From Palsa-504 sp963818225 (lineage in GTDB: Bacteria > Actinomycetota > Actinomycetes > Streptosporangiales > Streptosporangiaceae), in the NCBI GenBank assembly GCA_963818225.1, contig CAWFRO010000014.1, positions 806,001 through 870,000 on the forward strand: DNA of 64,000 nt, read 5' to 3'. The notes below the pieces were generated by a model. The model ran no database searches. It had not been told where the DNA came from and saw only the letters and a list, made by a program, of their open reading frames with translations. Below are positions 1 through 7,982 of the stretch, one piece after another; the stretch's first letter is position 1; each line of letters opens with the position of its first letter. The position numbers and the translations under genes are program-made.

Positions 1-2
1 TC

Positions 3-494
3 GGAGTCGGCCGTGCGGTGCTCGCCCCGCCGCAGATCGCATCGCTGCTGTTCCGCCAGGATCCGCTCGGCGTGCTGGTGCCGACCGGTCACCGGTTCGC
101 CGAGCTGGAGGACGTCTCGGTCGCCGTGCTGGCCGAGGAACCGCTGCTGCTCGCCGAAGAGGCGAGGGCGCCGGAATTCAATCAGTTCACCATCGAGATG
201 TGCCGGGCGGCCGGCTTCACCCCCACGGTCTACCGGGGGACGGTGGAGAGCATCCGGGCGGCCGCCGACCTCGTCGCCCAGGGACGCTGCCTATATTGTG
301 TCCCCTCCTCCTGTATCGCCGCGCTCCCCGGAACCATCTGGCGGCCCCTCACCGAACCAGCGTCCGACTACCCGTGGTCGATCCTGTGGCGCGCGGCCGA
401 CGACTCCGGCCACGTACGCGCCGTCGTCAGCTGCGCCCAGGCCATGTCAAAACGGCTCGGCTGGCTCACCACCGCCAGTCAAATCACGCCTTAG
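3..494 (+). CDS. LysR-type regulator, C-terminal effector domain (5' partial)
   Basis: The open frame is already running at the left edge, so the N-terminal winged helix is missing. The remaining ~163 residues resemble the second half of a LysR substrate-binding domain: a strand such as PLGVLVPTGHRFA (compare the usual 'L.lvvp..Hpla'), then 'EEPLLLAEE', a helix of the type 'VESIRAAADLVAQGRCLYCVP' and a final short helix before TAG at 492. LysR proteins bind DNA as tetramers and respond to small effectors through this domain. No effector or target can be inferred because the divergent partner lies outside the window. Family moderately sure; function unknown. Confidence 0.7.
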   Translation, partial: GVGRAVLAPPQIASLLFRQDPLGVLVPTGHRFAELEDVSVAVLAEEPLLLAEEARAPEFNQFTIEMCRAAGFTPTVYRGTVESIRAAADLVAQGRCLYCVPSSCIAALPGTIWRPLTEPASDYPWSILWRAADDSGHVRAVVSCAQAMSKRLGWLTTASQITP

Positions 495-551
495 CCGGCC
501 CCGCGGCCGGGACGAGGGCGGTCCGCGGGAGCCGTTCGGCGGCCGGGCTGA

Positions 552-803
552 TCAGGCGTTCTGCTTCTTGCCGAGGACGTTCGCGGCGATCGAGGTCCCC
601 TCGCCCTGGCCGGGAATGATCACCCATGCGACCAGGTAGGCCAGGGCTCCGGCGCCGCCGGTGATGACCGCGACGACGGCCACGATCAGCCGGACCAAGG
701 TCACGTCCAGGCCGAAGTACTCGGCGAGTCCCGCGCAGATCCCGGCCACCATGCGGCCCTCCCGGGGGCGTACCAGGGTTTTGGTTGCGTCTGCGCCGTT
801 CAT
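552..803 (-). CDS. PspC domain membrane protein
   Basis: An 83-residue protein starting at ATG 803 (the frame stays open upstream to 902, but those residues are low-complexity). Residues 13-33 carry the PspC signature (R..GRMVAGICAGLAEYFG-like), followed by one hydrophobic stretch at about 36-64 with glycine-rich turn, and a short polar tail. PspC proteins are small inner-membrane proteins linked to envelope stress in enterobacteria; in actinomycetes they occur as stand-alone genes or fused to sensor kinases. No psp operon partner is visible beside it. The gene converges on the LysR gene. Confidence 0.85.
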   Translation of the reverse strand: MNGADATKTLVRPREGRMVAGICAGLAEYFGLDVTLVRLIVAVVAVITGGAGALAYLVAWVIIPGQGEGTSIAANVLGKKQNA

Positions 804-935
804 GTCGGCCGTCCTCGGGGTGACCCCGGGGGTAGCTGGCCGCCGTCGGCGGCTGATCCCGGTGCCTGCCCACAGCCTATGGTTGCAATCTGAAACTAGC
901 AATATTTTTCAAGAAATGGCTGTACACTCACCTGT

Positions 936-1268
936 ATGGCGGAGTGGGGCTTCCTGACCAACCACGCCCGGGTCCTGCTGCACATCGCCGGCGACCCGGG
1001 TGCACGACTGCGGGACATCGCGGCCAGCCTGGGCATCACCGAGCGCCGCGCCCACGGCATCATCTCCGACCTGGCCGAAGCTGGTTACGTGATCACGCAG
1101 AGAGACGGCCGCCGCAACCGCTACCAGATCCAGGCTCACCTGCCGGTACCCGAGCCAGGCACCAGGGAGCCGGCGGTCGGCGAGGTGGTCGCCTTGTTCG
1201 CCGCCCAGCACCGGACCGGAGCCGGGTCCTCCCCAGCGACTGACCACGATGCCGTCGGCGCCAGCTAG
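936..1268 (+). CDS. Small winged-helix transcriptional regulator (MarR/ArsR-like)
   Basis: A 110-residue protein. Residues ~8-65 form a winged helix: 'LLHIAGDPGARLRDIAASLG' (helices 1-2), 'ITERRAHGIISDLAEAGYV' (recognition helix 3), and a wing 'ITQRDGRRNRYQI'. This pattern is common in small actinobacterial regulators annotated as MarR- or helix-turn-helix-type. The C-terminus (~75-110) is proline/alanine-rich and without clear fold. It is divergent from the PspC gene, with 132 bp between starts containing an AT-rich stretch near 895-912 that is the likely shared promoter region. Its last four bases overlap the convergent universal stress protein gene. The target is unknown. Confidence 0.75.
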   Translation: MAEWGFLTNHARVLLHIAGDPGARLRDIAASLGITERRAHGIISDLAEAGYVITQRDGRRNRYQIQAHLPVPEPGTREPAVGEVVALFAAQHRTGAGSSPATDHDAVGAS

Positions 1269-1720
1269 GTGGGCCCGTCCCGCACGATCAGGACCGGGCA
1301 ATGCGCGTGATGCACGCAGTGCTGGGCGACTGAGCCGAGCAGGGCCTCAGCGAATCTCCCATGGCCACGGCTGCCGAGCACCAGCAGTTCCGCGCCGGCC
1401 GCAGCATGCAGCAGGACCTCGGCGGGATGACCGTTGACGACCTCGGCGCTGGCCAGGTGACTGTCGTCGGCCTCGACTTCGGCTTTGAGGACCGCCTCGA
1501 GGGCCTTGAGCGCACTGTCCCGGAGATCGTCTGTCTCATCTATCGAGGCCCAGGGGTAGCTTCCGAGCATCGACGGAACGTGCCAGGCCATGACGGCGTC
1601 CACCGTGCCGTGGGCGAGATCGGCGTACCTGATGGCCCAGCGCAGGGCCGCCCGGGACGAGGGAGAACCATCGACCCCGACCACGATCCGGGGACCGCTG
1701 TTGGTGACATCTGCTGACAT
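1265..1720 (-). CDS. Universal stress protein (UspA family)
   Basis: 151 residues, full single-domain Usp length. N-terminal strand and turn 'RIVVGVDGSPSS' (11-22) and the C-terminal ATP-binding motif G116-x2-G-x9-G(S) within 'GSRGHGRFAEALLGSV' are both intact, so this is the ATP-binding class. Usp proteins are cytoplasmic dimers induced in stationary phase or hypoxia. The start at ATG 1720 is preceded by a purine-rich stretch (GGAAGGATCGGG-like on the minus strand). It converges with the winged-helix gene by 4 bp. A second Usp lies at 22769-23227. Confidence 0.92.
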   Translation of the reverse strand: MSADVTNSGPRIVVGVDGSPSSRAALRWAIRYADLAHGTVDAVMAWHVPSMLGSYPWASIDETDDLRDSALKALEAVLKAEVEADDSHLASAEVVNGHPAEVLLHAAAGAELLVLGSRGHGRFAEALLGSVAQHCVHHAHCPVLIVRDGPT

Positions 1721-1968
1721 CAGAGCCCGATCCTTCCGCCGCTGCCACCGCTAAAACGAGCGTATGGCGCCGGACCTAGGTTACTGAGGGCCTGTCATCC
1801 TCGGTGCCGCAGACCACAGTCCGCCGGATATGCGTGGTACCGGCGGCAGCCCGCCGTGAGGGCGTGTGTAGAAGCGCAGCTCACGGGTAGCTGAGTTATG
1901 TCCCGGCGACGGGACGATCCGGCCGGGCCGCAGCAGGCAGGCCTGATCACCGAAGGCTCGGGGGGCTA

Positions 1969-2868
1969 GTGAAGGTACTGGTGGCCGGCGCGTCCGGCTT
2001 CGTCGGCCAGCGGTTGTGCGTGGCCCTGGACCAGGCAGGCCACGACGTGGTCGCCATGACCAGGAACCCGGCCGGGTACGGAGGGGCGGGCACGCCGGTG
2101 CGCGGCGACGTCCACGACCCCGCCACCCTGGAGCCGGCCATGGCCGGCAGTGAGGCCGCGTACTACCTGGTGCACTCCCTCCAGGACGCGGACTTCGAGC
2201 GCAAGGACGCCGACGGGGCCACTGCGTTCGGCGAGGCGGCCGCCCGCGCGGGCCTGCGCCGCATCATCTACCTGGGGGGCCTGGGCGACGACGCGGACAA
2301 GCTGTCCGCGCACTTGCGTAGCCGCCGGGAGGTCGAGAAGCTGCTCGGCACGGGCGGCGTGCCGGTTACCGTCATCCGGGCCGGGATCATCATCGGGCAC
2401 GGCGGTATCTCCTGGGAGCTGACCCGGCAGCTCGTCGAGCACCTGCCGGTCATGATCACCCCCCAGTGGGTCGCCACCCGCGCGCAGCCGATCGCGATTG
2501 CCGATGTGGTGGCGTACCTGGCTGGCGTGCTGGAGCCGCCAGCCGCGTCGGGGCAGGTCTATGAGGTGGGAGGGCCGGAGGTGCTCCAGTACGCGGACAT
2601 GCTGCGCCGGGTCGCCGCGATCGAGCACCGCCCGCTTCTCCTCCTGCCCGTGCCGCTGCTCACCCCCTGGCTGTCCTCGCTGTGGCTGAGCGTGGTCACC
2701 GACATCGACATCGGTACCGGCCGGAACCTCGTCGACTCCATGACCAACGAGGTGATCGTGCGCGACCAGTCGATCAAGGACCTGATTCCGATCCAGCCCA
2801 TGTCCTACGACGATGCCGTGCGCGCGGCGCTCCGTGAACGGCGTGAGGGCGAGCGGGCCGTCTCGTGA
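1969..2868 (+). CDS. NAD(P)-binding SDR-like oxidoreductase / epimerase-type protein
   Basis: 299 residues, GTG start. The N-terminus 'MKVLVAGASGFVGQ' holds the extended-SDR/atypical dinucleotide motif GxxGxxG (7-13). 'IIYLGGLGDD' (about 101-110) stands where classical SDRs place the catalytic Ser/Tyr, so it belongs to the atypical NAD(P)H-binding group (NmrA/YbjT-like), typically without a proven dehydrogenase activity. The C-terminal third ('SGQVYEVGGPEVLQYADMLR') is typical of these proteins. It overlaps the downstream CPBP gene by 4 bases (GTGA), so the two are translationally coupled. Substrate unknown. Confidence 0.82.
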   Translation: MKVLVAGASGFVGQRLCVALDQAGHDVVAMTRNPAGYGGAGTPVRGDVHDPATLEPAMAGSEAAYYLVHSLQDADFERKDADGATAFGEAAARAGLRRIIYLGGLGDDADKLSAHLRSRREVEKLLGTGGVPVTVIRAGIIIGHGGISWELTRQLVEHLPVMITPQWVATRAQPIAIADVVAYLAGVLEPPAASGQVYEVGGPEVLQYADMLRRVAAIEHRPLLLLPVPLLTPWLSSLWLSVVTDIDIGTGRNLVDSMTNEVIVRDQSIKDLIPIQPMSYDDAVRAALRERREGERAVS

Positions 2869-3605
2869 CGGCAGGGCGCACCGCCGGGCCCAGTGGCGGG
2901 CCCAGCGGCGGCCTTGGTGCCGGGGCTAGGGCCGGCCTTGGTGCCGCCGCCTGGCGCGGAGCGGCAGGTCTTGGGGCGGCGGCGCTGCTCCGGTCCTCGT
3001 TCGCCGCCAAGGCCGGCTCGGCGCGCTTCTACGTGCTGACCACCAGCCTGGCCGGCACCTGGACGGGCGGCGCGCTCGCCACGGGCCCCATCCCGTGGCG
3101 CGGCGACGGCTGGCGCACCCGCCCGGGAAGCGCGGCGCGCGCCTTGATAGTCGTCCCCGTCGTCACCGGGGCCGCGACCTTCGCCGTGTTCTACGGTGCC
3201 GCGCGGGTCGCCCGCCGCCACCGCACCCTGCGCCGTGCCGTCGCCAGCGTGCTGCGCTACGCCGACGCCGGGTCAACCCCACTGGTCGTGATCATCGCAT
3301 CGGGCAGCGGGGTGGCAGAAGAACTGTTCTTCCGCGGTGCCTTGTGGTCCGGGCCGCGGCCGCTGCGCACCACGACGCTCACCTACGCCGCATCGGCGGC
3401 CGCTACCGGCAACCCGGCGCTCATCCTGGCCGGCCTGATCACCAGCGTGATCTTCGGCTGGCAGCGGGCCGTCACCGGCGGAGTGCTCGCCCCGGCCGTC
3501 ACCCACGTCACCTGGTCCGTGCTCATGCTGCGCTACCTCCCGCCGCTGTTCCGCGACGCGGACCAGCCGCCGGTCCCGGCCGGAGCTCCCACTGAGGCGG
3601 CGTAA
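2865..3605 (+). CDS. CPBP family intramembrane glutamic endopeptidase-like protein
   Basis: 246 residues, start GTG overlapping the previous stop. The long Gly/Ala-rich N-terminus may be partly non-structural. A hydrophobic segment at ~94-112 precedes the family motif EExxFRG (E152, E153, R157 in 'AEELFFRG'), and a later helix ends with H214 in 'APAVTHVTW', matching the third CPBP motif. The middle motif FxxxH is not evident: the region 'LILAGLITSVIFGW' lacks a histidine. CPBP proteins process prenylated or other membrane substrates, or serve as immunity proteins near bacteriocins. Whether this copy is catalytically competent is uncertain. Confidence 0.75.
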   Translation: MTAGRTAGPSGGPSGGLGAGARAGLGAAAWRGAAGLGAAALLRSSFAAKAGSARFYVLTTSLAGTWTGGALATGPIPWRGDGWRTRPGSAARALIVVPVVTGAATFAVFYGAARVARRHRTLRRAVASVLRYADAGSTPLVVIIASGSGVAEELFFRGALWSGPRPLRTTTLTYAASAAATGNPALILAGLITSVIFGWQRAVTGGVLAPAVTHVTWSVLMLRYLPPLFRDADQPPVPAGAPTEAA

Positions 3606-3763
3606 GCCAGGCTCAGCCCGGGCGAGAACAGGACCGTCGCCGCGGTGGGGTGCGCGGGGCGGCGGGCCGACGGCTTCTTGAACGCGTCGATCAGGGGCCG
3701 CGGCGCCAGCGGCGGACGACCGTGGTACAGCGCCCCCTGCTCGCTACAATACCGCTTATATTC
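3606..3763. other. Intergenic stretch before repeat copy A
   Basis: Together with the repeat that follows and 3871-4067 this makes 462 bp without a convincing gene between the CPBP and DJ-1 genes. A more AT-rich patch at about 3745-3767 could carry promoter elements, but no clear -35/-10 pair was found. Nothing else is recognised here. Confidence 0.4.
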
Positions 3764-3870
3764 CATTATGTCTCAACTTCACATTGAGACATTTCGGGAG
3801 CTAATCATGATCATGGGCCAATACGGACCGCATTTGGCCGTTTCTGGCCCATGATCATGGAAACAGCCCG
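3764..3870. repeat. Two-hairpin intergenic repeat element, copy A
   Basis: Two consecutive inverted repeats. Stem 1 pairs ATGTCTCAA (3768-3776) with TTGAGACAT (3784-3792). Stem 2 pairs 15-bp perfect arms, 3806-3820 (CATGATCATGGGCCA) with 3845-3859. Inside stem 2, GGCCAA and TTGGCC can pair too. The element ends in AAACAGCCCG. A second copy sits at 38883-38990 with the same order and spacing. It may be a REP/MITE-like element or a structured RNA; it contains no gene. Confidence 0.8.
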
Positions 3871-4067
3871 GGCGAGGTGCGTTTCCCTTAAGTTCTGGCC
3901 TTGGCCGGAGGCGGGGCCGGCGGTCAGGCACGGCACACTCTCGGGACCGCGTGATCTGTCCCCGGGATGAGGAGGCACTGGGGTCAGGGAAGGGTGGGTG
4001 TTGACCGGGGGCGCAGGTAGGGCTGGACTGGGGGCGACGCGTCACTTCTGCGACAGGAAGGCCTGCC

Positions 4068-4628
4068 ATGCCGAAAGTCTTGATCCTCACGGGCGACGCC
4101 GCGGAGTCGCTGGAGGTCATGTATCCCTACCAGCGGCTGCTGGAGGAGGGTTACCAGGTGGACATCGCCGCACCGTCGGCCAAGAAGCTGCAGTTCGTGG
4201 TGCACGATTTCGTCGAGGGCTTCGACACCTACACCGAGAAGCCCGGATACACCTGGCCCGCGGATCTGGCCTTCGCTGATGTCGACCCGGCCGACTATGT
4301 CGCCCTGGTCATTCCCGGCGGCCGGGCGCCGGAGTACATCCGCAACGACCCTCATGTGCAGCGGATCGTGCGGTACTTCATGGAGGGTGACAAGCCGGTC
4401 GCCCAGCTGTGCCACGCGCCCCTGGTCCTGGCCGCGGCGGGCACGCTGGCGGGCCGCCGGACCGCTGCGTACCCGGCGCTGGCGCCTGATGTGACGGCGG
4501 CCGGGGCGGAGTACGTCGACGGGGCGGCGGTGATCGACGGGCAGATGGTCTCGGCCCGGGCCTGGCCCGACCACCCAGCCTGGATGCGGGAGTTCATCGC
4601 CATCTTGCGCTCGAAGTCGCCTGCGTAA
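4068..4628 (+). CDS. DJ-1/PfpI family protein (class I glutamine amidotransferase-like)
   Basis: 186 residues, full length. Start ATG has a good Shine-Dalgarno (AGGAAGG, 7-8 nt upstream). The nucleophile elbow is 'AQLCHAP' with C115 followed by H116, and a conserved acidic residue near the N-terminus (E16 in 'AAESLEVM') is placed as in DJ-1/PfpI proteins. 'VIPGGRAPEYIR' (81-92) is the typical strand-loop before the elbow. Members act as cysteine-dependent proteases, glyoxalase III or chaperones; which one applies here cannot be decided. It sits alone between repeat copy A and the convergent exporter gene. Confidence 0.9.
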   Translation: MPKVLILTGDAAESLEVMYPYQRLLEEGYQVDIAAPSAKKLQFVVHDFVEGFDTYTEKPGYTWPADLAFADVDPADYVALVIPGGRAPEYIRNDPHVQRIVRYFMEGDKPVAQLCHAPLVLAAAGTLAGRRTAAYPALAPDVTAAGAEYVDGAAVIDGQMVSARAWPDHPAWMREFIAILRSKSPA

Positions 4629-4695
4629 CGCCGTCGGCGGAACGCCCGGCCGCACGGGTGGCCGCAGCCGGTCAGGCCGTCAGGCGGCACGGGGC

Positions 4696-4751
4696 CTCGG
4701 GAGCGTGCTCGAGGTCAGGCGGCCCGGGGCTCGGGAGCGTGCTCGAGGTCA
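4696..4751. repeat. 22-bp tandem direct repeat across the exporter stop codon
   Basis: CTCGGGAGCGTGCTCGAGGTCA occurs at 4696-4717 and again at 4730-4751 (period 34). The stop codon of the minus-strand MFS gene (4715-4717) lies in the first copy, so the duplication covers the last codons. The period is not a multiple of three. Confidence 0.9.
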
Positions 4752-6151
4752 CGCTGCCTGCGGGCGGGAATGGTGGCGGCGGCGTCGGCGTCACGAATGG
4801 CCAGCGAGCAGGCCACGCCGCACAGGCAGATCGCGGCGGCAGCCAGGAAGGCGGCACGGTAGGCGTTGAGGTTGGCTACCTCGTGCCCGGCGACCAGGTG
4901 GACGGGGCCGACGGCGACGATGATGGTGGTCAGCAGGGCCACGCCGATCGCGCCGCCGAGCTGGCGGATCGCGTTGAACATGGTGGACGCACGGCCGGTC
5001 GCCGCCGGGGTGATGGTGGCGAACGACGCGGCCTGGACCGGGACGAACACCTGTGCCATGGACAGCCCCAGGGTGAGCATGAGCAGCCGCGCCCACCACA
5101 GGCTGGTCTGCGGGCCCATCAGGGCCAGCAGGGCGATCGACGCCGCCGTCCCGGTCAGCCCGATGGTGATGTGCCGGCGCGGGCCGAGCCGCGGATACAG
5201 CACCCGGCTGGCCAGCTGCGCGCCGCCCATGACCCCGAGCGCCTCGGGGAAGGTGCTCAGCCCCGAGCCGAGCGCGTTCAGGCCCCGGCCGTCCTGGTAG
5301 TACAGCGAGATCGTGTACAGGGTGCCGAGGAAGGCGACCGACGCGAGGACCATGACCCCGTTGCCGGCCCGGAACAGGCGGTTGCCCAGCAGCCGCAGGT
5401 CCACCATCGGCGCGCGCGTCCGCAGCTCGACGGCCACCATGGCCGCCAGCAGGACCAGGCCGGCCGTGATCGTCCCGAGCACTTCGGGCCGGTGCCAGCC
5501 CAGGTCGGGTCCCTCCGAGACGCCGTACATCAGCAGCCCGAGGCCCAGCCCGGACAGCACGAAGCCGGCCAGGTCGAACCGCCCCGGCTGCGCCTGCGCC
5601 GACTGCTCGAGGAACAGCGCCCCGAACGTGAAGGCCGCGACGCCGATCGGCACGTTGACGTAGAACACCCACCGCCACGACAGGTCGGTGACGAGCAGGC
5701 CACCCAGCACCGGGCCGAGGGCCGGAGCGAACGTGGTGGGGATGGTGAGGATGGCCGAGGCCCGGATCCGCTCCGCGGGCGGGAACACCCGGTACAGCAT
5801 CGCCATCCCGACCGGAGCGAGCATGCCGCCGCCTGCGCCCTGCAAGATCCGGAAGGCGACCAGCTCGCCCAGGCTGGAGGCCAGCCCGCACAGCGCCGAG
5901 GCGGCGGTGAACACCACGATGGCCGCGAGCAGCACCCGCTTGCCGCCGAAGCGGTCGCCCAGCCAGCCGGACGCCGGGATGAACACGGCCAGGCTGACCA
6001 GGAACGCGATCGAGATCGCGTCCACCGCCGTGGCCGACACGCCGAACTCCCGGCCGATGGTGGGCAGCGCGACATTGACAATCGTCACGTCCATAATGCT
6101 CATGAACATGGCCGCGACGAATACGACGCCGATTGCGACCTTCTGGCTCAT
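4715..6151 (-). CDS. MFS transporter, DHA2 (EmrB/QacA-type) drug exporter
   Basis: 478 residues from ATG 6151, preferred over GTG 6163 because GGGAG lies 5 nt upstream. Fourteen hydrophobic segments are expected from the length. The MFS motif A is 'GWLGDRFGGKR' between TM2 and TM3; motif C is 'GPVLGGLL' in TM5; 'LSWRWVFYVNVPIG' is the DHA2 hallmark after TM5. These proteins are proton antiporters exporting drugs or metabolites. The C-terminal 'AIRDADAAAT' is nearly repeated in the divergent neighbour (6398-7873, 'TIRDADAAAT'), so the two are paralogues. Substrate unknown. Confidence 0.92.
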   Translation of the reverse strand: MSQKVAIGVVFVAAMFMSIMDVTIVNVALPTIGREFGVSATAVDAISIAFLVSLAVFIPASGWLGDRFGGKRVLLAAIVVFTAASALCGLASSLGELVAFRILQGAGGGMLAPVGMAMLYRVFPPAERIRASAILTIPTTFAPALGPVLGGLLVTDLSWRWVFYVNVPIGVAAFTFGALFLEQSAQAQPGRFDLAGFVLSGLGLGLLMYGVSEGPDLGWHRPEVLGTITAGLVLLAAMVAVELRTRAPMVDLRLLGNRLFRAGNGVMVLASVAFLGTLYTISLYYQDGRGLNALGSGLSTFPEALGVMGGAQLASRVLYPRLGPRRHITIGLTGTAASIALLALMGPQTSLWWARLLMLTLGLSMAQVFVPVQAASFATITPAATGRASTMFNAIRQLGGAIGVALLTTIIVAVGPVHLVAGHEVANLNAYRAAFLAAAAICLCGVACSLAIRDADAAATIPARRQRDLEHAPEPRAA

Positions 6152-6257
6152 GCGGGCTCCCACAGCTTGTCACAAGACCACGCCGGCGCCGTAAATTCCG
6201 GGTTTGGACGTCACCGCGACGAGGCGCTGACGATGACACGGGCCGGGCCCTGCGCAG

Positions 6258-6286
6258 TTGACGCTTAGAGAAGTTTCGCTCTAAAT
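6258..6286 (+). promoter_or_regulatory. Candidate promoter with embedded operator for the 6398 exporter
   Basis: TTGACG (6258-6263) and CTAAAT (6281-6286) are separated by 17 bp. Between and overlapping them is a dyad, TTAGAG (6265-6270) and CTCTAA (6279-6284). A dyad between -35 and -10 is the usual place for a TetR- or MarR-type repressor site. No regulator gene is adjacent, so the binding protein is unknown. Confidence 0.5.
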
Positions 6287-6397
6287 GGGTTCTGTGCGCC
6301 GGGGCCGGCGTGACGGCTGCGGACCCCTCGACCGCACTTGCGGCTGGGGTGCATCCGCGCCAGCGGAAGCTGGTGGACCAGGGGCGTAGGAGGCTAC

Positions 6398-7873
6398 GTG
6401 ATCCGGTGGCGGCCGAGCCAGGAACTGGTGGTCCTGGTGTCCTACACGGTCGCTCTGTACATGACCGTGGTCGATAGCACGATCATCTATACGGCCCTGC
6501 CGTCGCTAGCCCGGGACTTCCACTCGTCGCTGGATGCCGCCCAGTGGGTGACGTTGAGTTATCTGCTCAGCTTGGCCGTGGTGGTCCCGTCGTCAGGCTG
6601 GATCGGGGACCGGTTCGGCACCCGGCGCACCTTCCTGATCGCCCTGGTGCTGTTCACGGGGGCGTCGGTGCTGTGCGGCCTGTCCGGCTCGCTGACCCAG
6701 CTGGTCATCTTCCGGGTCATCCAGGGTATCGGCGGCGGCCTGATCATCCCGGTCGGGCAGGCCATGCTGTTCCGCACCTTCCCGCCGGCCCGCCGCGCCC
6801 GCGCCGCGGGCATGGTCGCGCTGGGCACGTCCCTCGGCCCGGCCACCGGCCCGGTGCTGGGCGGCATACTGACCACCTACCTGTCGTGGCGGTGGTGCTT
6901 CTTCGTCAACATCCCCTTCGGCGCCGCGGCCCTGGCCATCGGGCTGCTGTTCCTGGCCGAGCACCGCGAGCCGGCCGCCGGGCGGCTGGACCTGCCCGGT
7001 TTCGTGCTGGCGGGCGGCGGCCTGGGGCTGTTCCTGTACGCGCTCAGCGAGGCTCCGGTGCGGGGCTGGGGCAGCCCGGTCGTCATCGGCACCGGCGTGG
7101 CCGGCGTGGTCGCGCTAGCGGCGCTGGTGGCGGTCGAGCTGCGGTCCAAGGCGCCGATGCTGAACCTGCGCCTGCTGCGCAACCGGATCTTCCGCACGAC
7201 GAACCTGGTCTCGGTGTGCAACCTCGGCGTCTACAGCGCCTACCTGTTCCTCATGCCCGAGTTCTTGCAGCTGGCCCGCGGCGCCTCGGCGCTGAGCTCC
7301 GGGCTGACCACGTTCCCGGGCGCCATCGGCGTGTGGACCAGCTCCCAGATCGCCGCGCGCATCTACCCACACGTCGGCCCGCGGCGCATGGCGGTGGGCG
7401 GGCTGTGCGGCGTGATCACCGTCTTCTGCCTGCTCGGGTTCGCGGTCGGGCTGGACACCAGCATCTGGGTGATCCGGCTGCTGACCCTCTGCAACGGGTT
7501 CGCGAACGGTTTTACCGTCATCGCGGTCCAGGCCTCGTCGTTCGCGACCATCTCCCCGGCCGACACCGGCCGGGCCTCCGCGCTGTTCCAGACCCAGACC
7601 CGGATCGCGGGCAGCATCGGCGTGGCCGTGCTGGTCACCGTCGTCTCGGTCGGCGCCCCGGCCGGGGCGACCGGTGCCGCGCTGGTCCCCGCGTTCCACT
7701 ACGCGTTCCTGACCGCCGCCGCGATAACCGTCCTCGCGGTCGGGTTCGCGCTGACCATCCGGGACGCCGACGCCGCGGCCACCATGCGCCGCCCGGAGCA
7801 GATCCAGGTCCCGGCGCCGCCCGCGGCCGGGGTCCCGCCGGGGGCCGGAGAGGGCACCGCCGACCCCGGGTAG
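6398..7873 (+). CDS. MFS transporter, DHA2 (EmrB/QacA-type) drug exporter
   Basis: 491 residues from GTG 6398, chosen because AGGAGG lies just upstream; the frame also allows TTG 6338. Motif A is 'GWIGDRFGTRR', motif C 'GPVLGGIL', and 'LSWRWCFFVNIPFG' follows TM5. The N-terminal helix 'MTVVDSTIIYTALPSLARDF' is the D(x)T(I/V) DHA2 signature. It diverges from the paralogous exporter at 4715-6151 over a 246-bp control region with a promoter/operator candidate at 6258-6286. The sequence just after the stop is a GC-rich imperfect tandem repeat (units of ~16 bp from about 7887). Confidence 0.92.
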   Translation: MIRWRPSQELVVLVSYTVALYMTVVDSTIIYTALPSLARDFHSSLDAAQWVTLSYLLSLAVVVPSSGWIGDRFGTRRTFLIALVLFTGASVLCGLSGSLTQLVIFRVIQGIGGGLIIPVGQAMLFRTFPPARRARAAGMVALGTSLGPATGPVLGGILTTYLSWRWCFFVNIPFGAAALAIGLLFLAEHREPAAGRLDLPGFVLAGGGLGLFLYALSEAPVRGWGSPVVIGTGVAGVVALAALVAVELRSKAPMLNLRLLRNRIFRTTNLVSVCNLGVYSAYLFLMPEFLQLARGASALSSGLTTFPGAIGVWTSSQIAARIYPHVGPRRMAVGGLCGVITVFCLLGFAVGLDTSIWVIRLLTLCNGFANGFTVIAVQASSFATISPADTGRASALFQTQTRIAGSIGVAVLVTVVSVGAPAGATGAALVPAFHYAFLTAAAITVLAVGFALTIRDADAAATMRRPEQIQVPAPPAAGVPPGAGEGTADPG

Positions 7874-7982
7874 CCCGCGAGCGGGCCTCGCGGGCTACGG
7901 GGCTCGCGGGCTACGGGCTGCGGGGCTAGCGCGGGCTCGGGCCTGCCGGGCGCGGGCTCGCGGGCCGGGCCGCGACAGGTGG

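Noticed and set aside
4658..6268. Long plus-strand open frame (536 codons) opposite the MFS gene
   Set aside because: It is Gly/Arg/Gln-rich, without any recognisable domain, and is the antisense shadow of a clear 14-TM transporter in high-GC sequence.
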